This document shows, one piece after another, positions 17,901 to 23,563 of a DNA stretch of 64,000 bases (positions are counted from its first letter, which is position 1; each line of letters begins with the position of its first letter). The notes beneath the pieces are model-generated. The model saw only the letters and a list, made by a program, of their open reading frames with translations, searched no databases and was not told the DNA's origin. The DNA comes from Acidicapsa acidisoli (GTDB taxonomy: Bacteria; Acidobacteriota; Terriglobia; Terriglobales; Acidobacteriaceae). The stretch spans positions 248,001-312,000 of the forward strand of contig NZ_JAGSYI010000002.1 in assembly GCF_025685625.1 (NCBI RefSeq), read 5' to 3'. The translations under genes were made by a program, and so were the position numbers.

Positions 17901-18142
17901 CCGACCGGAATCGAAGGCGCGGAGAATGCGCCGCCCTGGGCCGTAATGAGTTGGCGGACGCCACCTGTCTCCTCGTTGCGTATCTGCACCGTGGCTCCGA
18001 CTACGGAAGCATCCTTTGGGTCGACCACGTCGCCCGCGATGGTTCCACCAACCAGTTGCGCATGCAGGAACGTCGGTAAGACCAATACGGCGAAAGCAAA
18101 GAACAGGATTCGTGCTTTGGAAGCGGATTGCAATGCGTTCAT
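14957..18142 (-). CDS. TonB-dependent receptor, Oar-like, upstream of the sulfate-assimilation genes
   Basis: A 1061-residue outer-membrane receptor. It has a signal peptide (hydrophobic about 10-28). Residues 30-115 form a carboxypeptidase-regulatory-like beta-sandwich (GTIAGDVVDPKDASVVGATV). A plug domain follows (VKELPLNGRSFDQLLQLNPA near 150), then a long beta-barrel ending in an aromatic residue (ALKFLF). Such proteins import large or scarce substrates using TonB energy. GGAG lies seven bases before ATG 18142. It is 225 bases upstream of cysD on the same strand, and its leader has cysteine-rich mini-ORFs. I infer that it imports a sulfur-containing compound, though the ligand cannot be read. 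Confidence 0.9.
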   Translation of the reverse strand: MNALQSASKARILFFAFAVLVLPTFLHAQLVGGTIAGDVVDPKDASVVGATVQIRNEETGGVRQLITAQGGAFSAPSIPVGTYSITVNREGFAPLKRTGIALTVGQSIQLHLALSVGNVEQVVTVVDTPAAIDTSTLQTQGLVDERQVKELPLNGRSFDQLLQLNPASVSYTTQRSGGVGTSNSSVGNMYSISGRRPQDNLFLLNGIEYTGASLINVTPGGTSGQLLGVEAVREFNVVTDTYGANYGKRTGAQISIITGSGSNQVHGSVYEFLRNSALDARNYFDQAQIPEFQRNDFGAAFGGPLRRDKLFGFANYEGYRQHLGLSDVTFVPDAAARAATVASVQPLLALWPVGTKELGGGIAEAFSNPPQHVREDFGTTRIDDNLSQKDLLFGVYTVDDSDATTPSANPYSSIYERLREQVVSAQEQHVFSPSLLNTLRIGYSRADFSFQSIVAGGVPGWVGNGPVGAVVISGSTASNGASQITLAGANTGSNNLTARNLFTVDDHIYWTHRTHQIEAGVWLQRLQSNDFLAQDQYGQASFSTLSTFEAGTVSKYTIVPSPTELGWRSLFAAGFIEDAWKATPKLEVRAGFRFESSNGWNEAQNRASNYGFTDGVINTTPTVGGSALSDNRAKFLPEPRVGFAYDPFGKSKTVIKSSFGVHRALLDTLDYRLDQTAPYNTTLSYSNTTVSKLQALSLASAPGGLVSPSNVQPNIQTPTVLAWTLKLEQEIAPLTTITVGYVGSHGYHQILSEDQNTPDSVVCPAASCPASLPAGTVYYPSTTLANPKLANSTSWVSQGISNYNALEIDVKRQFGGGLQLRGVYTYSRNLDDGSAWNTSVSSNTPAFVSFPGNPKLDHGLAATNISQAAAINGTWELPVGRGHAVLANAAPIAQDLIGGWNVSGIATLQSGFPFSPQLGYNPTGNGDTRNPARPQLNPNFSGSLYPRTANEWFNPNAFVAPYPGAFGNASRDGLTGPGLTDVDLSFAKTTTIHERLRTQFRAEYFNILNHTNFTTPNPVVFSTGPTPAKPGTAAALSPTAGVMTATATTSRQLQFALKFLF

Positions 18143-18221
18143 GACTGAACTCCAAAAAGGGATTGCTATGAATTTTGAAAACGAAGTAAGGAAATAGAGA
18201 TGCTGTGAGGAAGCAGGGCAG

Positions 18222-18255
18222 GCTCAGGCGCGACAACACGGCGCCGCGCCTGAGC
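18222..18255 (-). promoter_or_regulatory. Hairpin at the end of the second cysteine-codon leader ORF
   Basis: GCTCAGGCGCG (18222-18232) and CGCGCCTGAGC (18245-18255) form a perfect 11-bp stem with a 12-base loop. In the minus-strand RNA the loop holds the last TGT-TGT pair, and the stem contains the stop codon of the mini-ORF. That geometry suits ribosome-position-dependent attenuation. No U-tract follows, so it may act by Rho or by masking the receptor start region, which lies 80 bases downstream. Confidence 0.55.
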
Positions 18256-18307
18256 TAAGACAACAAGCCCGCGCGAGAGACGGCCGCGTATGTGATGAAG
18301 TGACCAA
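18224..18307 (-). CDS. Putative cysteine leader peptide 2
   Basis: A 27-codon frame from TTG 18307 to TGA ending ARACCLSSGAAPCCRA. It has two tandem cysteine pairs, all TGT. Its last codons are inside the 18222-18255 hairpin and the receptor start is about 80 bases downstream. The start codon is uncertain; a weak AGGA lies some ten bases upstream. The likely role is translation-dependent regulation by cysteine supply, not a functional peptide. Confidence 0.4.
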   Translation of the reverse strand: MVTSSHTRPSLARACCLSSGAAPCCRA

Positions 18308-18394
18308 TGCTGACAGGTCCTGACTGGCTGGATTAGTGCTGGATTGAAGGAATTTCTCTACCGTTGGAATTCCCGGTAGCAGGTAATTGCGAAA

Positions 18395-18508
18395 CTAGCG
18401 CGGACAACAACAGACCCGGTGCGCCTGGGTGGCACAACAACAGATCGTTGGTTGGCTGGATGCAATCACAATGCAATCGAGATTAGCACGCAATTGGCGG
18501 GCGTGCAA
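18395..18508 (-). CDS. Putative cysteine leader peptide 1
   Basis: A short frame whose end reads TICCCATQAHRVCCCPR before TAG: two runs of three consecutive TGT codons within 13 residues, plus another Cys upstream in RANLDCIVIASSQP. The RANLD..I..S segment ahead of the Cys cluster resembles, loosely, the (R)HIDL.R.SS pattern of actinobacterial sulfur-locus leader peptides. The start could be TTG 18508 or TTG 18493; neither has a clear ribosome-binding site. It lies 250 bases upstream of the TonB receptor that precedes cysDNH. I read it as a cysteine-sensing leader. Confidence 0.5.
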   Translation of the reverse strand: MHARQLRANLDCIVIASSQPTICCCATQAHRVCCCPR

Positions 18509-18656
18509 AATGTCACTTCGATTAGGAAGGATCCTCCCTATGGAATCAGCGAGTGAAGCTGCTGAAAGGGTTTCGATGGAAAACGCGAGCAATTATTTTC
18601 ATATTTATCTAATACATACGATCACATTGCTCATCTATCTCTTTCAGGATCGGGCC

Positions 18657-19895
18657 TCAGCGGTAACCCACTTGATTCCTCTGTAAATAGTTGATCATTA
18701 AGGAAATACCCACGGAAAACTCCGCTGCCGCTCCAAGCAGGCTCACCACCAGCCAGCCTGATTCGCCCATGCCAAAAAAGTAACCTGGATGTACCCAGAC
18801 TCCTAAATCCAGCAGTTCCCTCACGGTCTGCTCGTCCCGCTGGATCGCTGGAATCCTCAAAACTGCGTACCATCCGCCCTCGATCTGGAGGTGGTTCACC
18901 AGAACGCCGCCTTCAGCCTTCCCGGCGTTCGTCTTGCTTCCTTGTTCCCCCAGGATCTGATCAAGCGCGGCGAGATTCCTGCGCACTCGGAGCCGAATCT
19001 GTTCCTGAATCCCACCTCGCGAATCCAGCCAGAGCGGCAGCGCACTCTGTACGGGAGCATTCATCGACAAATACGTGTCCGCCAGGACTTCCAGACGCTT
19101 CAACGCTGCCCGTGAGCCGGGTCCAACTGCCACAAGCCACGCAGCCTTCATCTGGGGTAAACCGCATATCTTGCTGATTCCGCTGACGATAAATACTGGA
19201 ATCTCCAGATCGCGCGCGGCAAAGGTCGCTGTATCTTCAGCTTCCGATTGCCCGGCGATTTCAAGTCCGTAGTCGAGAAATACCTCATCCACGATCAGCG
19301 CCAGGCCATGCTCGCGGCAGATAGATGCCAGTTCCCTTGCCTCATCCAATTTGGTGAAGTGGCCCGTTGGATTATTCGGATGCACCAGCACAACCGCGCG
19401 AGTCACAGAAGTCGAGGATCTGATCTGGCGGCGAAGTCCTTCCAGGTCGAGTTGCCAACCGTGGTCATAGACCAGCGGAACCGGAGCCAGCATGATGGCC
19501 TCTGCCACCGCCAGGAAATCGAAGAGCGGATAGCTCGGCTGTGGGACCAGAACCGTATCGTCAGGATCGCAAAGCAGTTTGAACAAATAGCTGTAAGCCT
19601 CGCTTGTGCTGGTAGTTAGTATGACTTGATCCGGCTCGATGGAGGCTCCACGTTGCAGGTAATATCGGCAAACCGCCTCTCTGGCGCGGAGGCTTCCCCG
19701 AGGATCGGGATCGTAGTCGAACGCTGCAACATCGGCTAGCGGAGACAAGAGATCGGCTGGATATTCGAATCCGCAACGTGTCGGATTCGACGCGGTCAAA
19801 TCGTAGACCGGGAGTCCAGCGGCAAGCCGCTCACGATGGGCCCGCGCCAGATCGCTTTCTTCCGTGTCCCACTCGGTGCGCTTTGAAAGCTTCAT
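18657..19895 (-). CDS. PLP-dependent aminotransferase, class I/II fold
   Basis: A 412-residue fold-type I aminotransferase. Motifs are NNPTG at 174-178, the cofactor-pyridine aspartate at 203 in LIVDEVFLDYG, and the Schiff-base lysine at 242 in SGISKICGLPQMK. It transfers amino groups between an amino acid and a 2-oxo acid in the cytoplasm. The nearest familiar relatives would be alanine- or aromatic-type transaminases; the substrate is not resolvable by eye. It is transcribed away from the HAD gene, with 135 bases of shared upstream DNA. It has no evident link to the sulfur genes downstream. Confidence 0.9.
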   Translation of the reverse strand: MKLSKRTEWDTEESDLARAHRERLAAGLPVYDLTASNPTRCGFEYPADLLSPLADVAAFDYDPDPRGSLRAREAVCRYYLQRGASIEPDQVILTTSTSEAYSYLFKLLCDPDDTVLVPQPSYPLFDFLAVAEAIMLAPVPLVYDHGWQLDLEGLRRQIRSSTSVTRAVVLVHPNNPTGHFTKLDEARELASICREHGLALIVDEVFLDYGLEIAGQSEAEDTATFAARDLEIPVFIVSGISKICGLPQMKAAWLVAVGPGSRAALKRLEVLADTYLSMNAPVQSALPLWLDSRGGIQEQIRLRVRRNLAALDQILGEQGSKTNAGKAEGGVLVNHLQIEGGWYAVLRIPAIQRDEQTVRELLDLGVWVHPGYFFGMGESGWLVVSLLGAAAEFSVGISLMINYLQRNQVGYR

Positions 19896-20030
19896 GAAAA
19901 CGATTGATTCCTCAATTCTTATTCGAAATTCCTGCCCATTGCAGCAGACGATTCAAGCAAAATAGCTAAAGGCGACCGTTCACACCTCACCATACACGGT
20001 CCATAAACCGACGAAGGACGGGAGAACAAA

Positions 20031-20687
20031 TTGGCTTTGCGCGCAGTCGTATTTGATTATGGAATGGTGCTCAGCGGGCCCCCGCATCTGCCAGCCTATG
20101 AAGAACTTAAGCGTATCACCGGCCTCTCTCGGGATGCGTTCGAAGGGCTGTACTGGACCGACCGCCATGCTTACGATCGAGGCGACCTCAGCGGCCTCGA
20201 GTTCTGGCAGAAATTCGTGTTGGACGCGGGCCTCGGACTCTCCGACGCAGAAATCGTGCAACTCAATGACTGGGATGCCCGGATGTGGACGACCGTCAAT
20301 CCGGAGATGCTTCATTGGCACAAGCAACTAAAAGACAAAGGTTTGCAGACGGGAATCCTTTCCAACATGGGTGACTCCGTTCTCGAGAGCATTCAACGGA
20401 GCTTCGACTGGATCGGAGATTTCGACGTGCCTGTATGGAGCTATCAGCACCGCATGGCCAAGCCCGAGCCCGCGATTTACCATCTTCTGCTGGAGCGGCT
20501 AGGCACGCCGGCCGAGGAAACGCTCTTCCTGGACGACAAGATCGAAAATATCGAAGCCGCACGGAGCTTAGGGATTCGCGCACTTCAGTTCTCTACCGTG
20601 GATCAACTCAGACAGGATCTGATTTCCTCCGGAATGGATGCATGGCTGCCGTTGCCAGAGTTGCGACCGAATGCGCCGCTTCCTTAG
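20031..20687 (+). CDS. HAD-family hydrolase
   Basis: A 218-residue haloacid-dehalogenase superfamily protein. Motif I is VVFDYGMVLS with nucleophile Asp9; the usual second aspartate two residues on is Gly, as in the FDLGGVL-type HAD-IA phosphatases. Motif II is ILSNMGDS, motif III is MAKPEPAIY (lysine), and motif IV is LFLDDKIENIEAA. Likely a small phosphometabolite phosphatase. TTG 20031 is selected because GGGAG lies six bases upstream and it precedes motif I directly. Its last 80 bases overlap the end of the convergent histidine kinase gene. Confidence 0.85.
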   Translation: MALRAVVFDYGMVLSGPPHLPAYEELKRITGLSRDAFEGLYWTDRHAYDRGDLSGLEFWQKFVLDAGLGLSDAEIVQLNDWDARMWTTVNPEMLHWHKQLKDKGLQTGILSNMGDSVLESIQRSFDWIGDFDVPVWSYQHRMAKPEPAIYHLLLERLGTPAEETLFLDDKIENIEAARSLGIRALQFSTVDQLRQDLISSGMDAWLPLPELRPNAPLP

Positions 20688-22377
20688 TTGCTGCGGGGAC
20701 GGTCGTTCCCTGACCTTGGTCGCTGGGTGAGGTCTCCGCTTCGGCGACCGCGCCTGCGTTTGGCGATTTTTCGACCAGCGGTATCCAAATTCGAAATGTA
20801 GTCCCACGGCCGGGTGTGCTTTCCACATCGATAGCGCCGCCGTGAGCAGTCATGAGAGCCCTGGTGATCGAGAGTCCCATGCCCGAACCCTTGGCCGTTG
20901 TTACGCTCTGTTTACCGCGATAGAACTTGTCGAAGATGAGCGGAAGATCGTGCGGGTCAATTCCGGGGCCATCATCTTCGACCAGAAATTCGACCTTTCC
21001 GAGAGAACGGCGGCTGCGCAGTACAATACGGCTGTTCGGAGGCGTATATCTGGCAGCGTTTTCAAGCAGATGGCGCAGCACGCGGCCAATCACATGGGGA
21101 TCAAACCAGACCGGATTGTCCGGTTGCTGGACGATGATGGTAACGCGATGCGTGGCAAGTTGATCGTGCGACTCCTCCACGGCCTGCTCAAGGAATGTGC
21201 CCGTGTGAAGCGGTTCAGGGCGGACGCGAATGCCATCCGCCTCAATTTCTGCCACTTCCATCGCCTCGCCGATCAGCGAATCGAGTCGGGAGCTCTCTTC
21301 ATCGACGATGGTGGCAAGTTCGTATCGCGTTGCCTCATCCAAACCGTGACCGTCAAGCAATGTGGTCGCGGCGGCGCGGATAGCGGTAAGCGGCGTGCGC
21401 AATTCGTGCGTCAGCGAATCGATCAATGCGGTCCGCAACCGGTCTGCCGCTCGGGCGGCTTCGAGCCGGGCCGAGGCTTCAATAGCGTGAGCACGCGTGA
21501 TGGCGATGGCTACCTGGGCGGCCACGGATGTGGCGACTTCGCGTGATAGAGTTGCTGGTTTCCAGGCCAGTGTTCCCACGCTGTTCATGCCGAAGACGAG
21601 GTTCATCGGCGTGTATCCCTGAGGAAGCTCGAATTTGGGCTCCGATGCCGCCGAGACCTCTTGGAGCGCCTGACGCATTGTTTCTGGCGAAAATGTCTCC
21701 GACTTTCCGCGAACGGAAATGCTGGGGACTGAGGAATAAAGCTGGTCCTCGTCGCGCACATAAAGCAGAACTGCGTTCAGTGCGAAATTGTGCTCGACAA
21801 GGCGCGGAATCTCGCGGATCAGGCCCGCTGCGTCTTCATGCAGCATCATCTCCTGACTCAGAGAGTAGAGGCGCTCCACGTCTTCGCGGCGTCGCTCGGC
21901 TTGACGAGTTTGGCGACGCGCGCGCTCAGCCACGCGGCCCACGACCACACAAGCGACGACGAACGCAACCATTGCCAGCCATGATTGAAAGCCGGAGAGA
22001 CCGATTGAATGCAACGGCTCGAGAAAATAGTAGTCAAATAGGAACGAAGCGATAACTGCCAGGTAGATCGAAATCGCGCGGCCAGCGAGAGTGGCGGACC
22101 AGACTACCAAGACCAAGTAAATGATGCCCGCCGTGCCTGAATCGGCACGCAGCAGCACGAGAACCGCAGTGACAAAAGCCGTGATCGCGGAAGCCAGTAT
22201 CCATCGCAGGATCTCGTGCAACCAACCGAATACCGGAATGAATTCCATCCAATTCAAATGATATTCCGTTTTTGCGCTGACTGATGGGTTTTGGCGCTCA
22301 GCGAGGGCCGCAGGGCTGGCTGGTCGACAAAAACGGCAGTTCCTGAGACGCAGCCAGCCCGATGCTGTATCGTTCAT
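20608..22377 (-). CDS. KdpD-like sensor histidine kinase (DUF4118-GAF-HisKA-HATPase)
   Basis: A 589-residue membrane kinase. Four closely packed helices (about residues 58-150, DUF4118 type as in the KdpD membrane region) are followed by a coiled segment, a GAF-like domain (about 160-300) and HisKA with the phosphorylated His in SLTHELRTPLTAI. HATPase motifs are NAARY, DDGPGI and GSGMGLSI. It lacks the N-terminal KdpD and universal-stress domains of full KdpD. The N-terminus before the ATG at 22248 (MEFIPVFGW) is poorly conserved in character, so that start is possible. It is divergent from the response regulator at 22472, its presumed partner. The 3' end overlaps the HAD gene. Confidence 0.88.
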   Translation of the reverse strand: MNDTASGWLRLRNCRFCRPASPAALAERQNPSVSAKTEYHLNWMEFIPVFGWLHEILRWILASAITAFVTAVLVLLRADSGTAGIIYLVLVVWSATLAGRAISIYLAVIASFLFDYYFLEPLHSIGLSGFQSWLAMVAFVVACVVVGRVAERARRQTRQAERRREDVERLYSLSQEMMLHEDAAGLIREIPRLVEHNFALNAVLLYVRDEDQLYSSVPSISVRGKSETFSPETMRQALQEVSAASEPKFELPQGYTPMNLVFGMNSVGTLAWKPATLSREVATSVAAQVAIAITRAHAIEASARLEAARAADRLRTALIDSLTHELRTPLTAIRAAATTLLDGHGLDEATRYELATIVDEESSRLDSLIGEAMEVAEIEADGIRVRPEPLHTGTFLEQAVEESHDQLATHRVTIIVQQPDNPVWFDPHVIGRVLRHLLENAARYTPPNSRIVLRSRRSLGKVEFLVEDDGPGIDPHDLPLIFDKFYRGKQSVTTAKGSGMGLSITRALMTAHGGAIDVESTPGRGTTFRIWIPLVEKSPNAGAVAEAETSPSDQGQGTTVPAATKEAAHSVATLATAAMHPFRRKSDPV

Positions 22378-22471
22378 GATGTGCAGTCAAAAGTCGGCCG
22401 AAGCGGGATGGTCACTGGCTCTAAAACGGCCACGATAGGTCCGAAGAGTTCACACAGGAACAAAAAGCACC

Positions 22472-23179
22472 ATGCAAGAACGGATTTTGGTAATTGACGA
22501 TGAAGCGCAGATCACACGCGTGCTGAGAGCTGCGTTGACAGCGCAGGGGTATCAGGTACGCACGGCGAACGATCCCGAAGAGGGTCTGCAAGTCTACCGG
22601 GAGTGGGCTCCGGATCTGGTGATTACGGATCTGATGATGCCGACATTGACCGGGGTGGATGTCTGCCGGGCAATTCGGCTGATCGCCTCGACGCCCGTAC
22701 TTGTCCTGTCGGTTCGCGATCATGAACGGTCCAAGGTGGAGGCGCTGGATGCCGGCGCCGACGACTACGTAACAAAGCCATTCAATATTCAGGAATTGCT
22801 GGCTCGCGTTCGAGCCCACCTTCGCCGCGCGCCAGAACGCGCGACGCACGCTATCGAAGCTGGAGATTTCGTGGTGGACGCTTCCGCGCACTCGGTTGCG
22901 GTGATGGGTAAGCTTATTCACTTGACACCGAAGGAATTCGACCTTTTGCTTTACCTGGCTCGCAACGCCGGTAAAGTCATGACCCATCGTGCTCTGTTGA
23001 CGGCTGTTTGGGGCGCTCAATCCGCGCACCAGCCCGAGTATCTGCGCGTCTTTGTCGGGCAATTGCGCAAAAAGCTGGAAGCCGAAACAGGAAAGCAGTA
23101 CATCCAGACCGAGCCGTGGATTGGCTACCGCTTCATGGCCGAGGGATGGAGTGAGACAGCGGGCGCCGAAGTGGAATAG
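22472..23179 (+). CDS. OmpR/KdpE-family response regulator
   Basis: A 235-residue regulator with an N-terminal receiver (ILVIDDEAQ acidic pocket, phospho-acceptor Asp in LVITDLMMP, Lys in VTKPFNIQELL). A C-terminal winged-helix DNA-binding domain follows (LTPKEFDLLLYLARNAGKV, VFVGQLRKKLE, GIGYR-like GYRFMAEG). The receiver-linker pattern is closest to KdpE. It is divergently arranged with the KdpD-like kinase across 94 bases that presumably hold both promoters. No kdpFABC potassium-pump genes are in the window, so its target is unknown. GC-rich and T-rich sequence without a clean terminator follows it. Confidence 0.9.
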   Translation: MQERILVIDDEAQITRVLRAALTAQGYQVRTANDPEEGLQVYREWAPDLVITDLMMPTLTGVDVCRAIRLIASTPVLVLSVRDHERSKVEALDAGADDYVTKPFNIQELLARVRAHLRRAPERATHAIEAGDFVVDASAHSVAVMGKLIHLTPKEFDLLLYLARNAGKVMTHRALLTAVWGAQSAHQPEYLRVFVGQLRKKLEAETGKQYIQTEPWIGYRFMAEGWSETAGAEVE

Positions 23180-23563
23180 CCGTGGTTTACGGCAAACTCC
23201 GTGTGCCTGGACCCTGATTGATCTGGTCTTTGATGGGGGAATGCCGTCCCAAATCAATTTGCATCCCTACCCCCGGGGGGTACCGCTTTTATACGTATAT
23301 CTGTTTCATTATGAATCAGTTAAGGGAAAGTTTGGGTGCTCAAAAGTGCGCTTTTTGGGCGTTTTTGAGGCGTTTTTGTTCCGTTTCTTTCTCTCCCGGG
23401 AGCGGTGGAATCAACCTTCCATAGCCGCTCTCCTTTCATTGTGCGCTTGTCGAGGGTAATTCTGCGCAACTCCGACAGCGAGTGAGCACAAAACAATTTG
23501 ACTCTCGGTATCAAACGAAAAAGCGGGCTCTCTCATGCAGAGAAAGCTCGCTTCTTTCTCTGG
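23180..23563. other. Convergent intergenic region with phased T-tracts and a terminator
   Basis: Between the response regulator and the S53 protease end there is no supported gene. At 23268-23282 is an inverted repeat TACCCCC/GGGGGTA. At 23352-23377 three T5 tracts recur at 10 and 11 bases within a GCGTTTTTG-like repeat, a spacing expected to bend DNA. The protease terminator occupies 23516-23553. Confidence 0.6.
23516..23553 (-). terminator. Intrinsic terminator of the S53 protease gene
   Basis: On the minus strand GAGAAAGCTCGCTT (23540-23553) pairs with AAGCGGGCTCTCTC (23521-23534) around a five-base loop, with one wobble and one mismatch. The 3' arm runs into TTTTTCGTTT. It begins 11 bases after the stop codon, the standard geometry for an intrinsic terminator. 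Confidence 0.8.

Larger units (their letters stand above)
18143..18656 (-). other. 514-base leader and intergenic region upstream of the TonB receptor
   Basis: No protein gene of normal size is supported here. On the minus strand the region carries two short frames with runs of cysteine codons (18395-18508 and 18224-18307). A strong GC-rich hairpin (18222-18255) sits at the end of the second frame. The part from 18510 to 18656 is AT-richer and probably holds the promoter. The downstream end of the aminotransferase lies at 18657. Confidence 0.6.
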
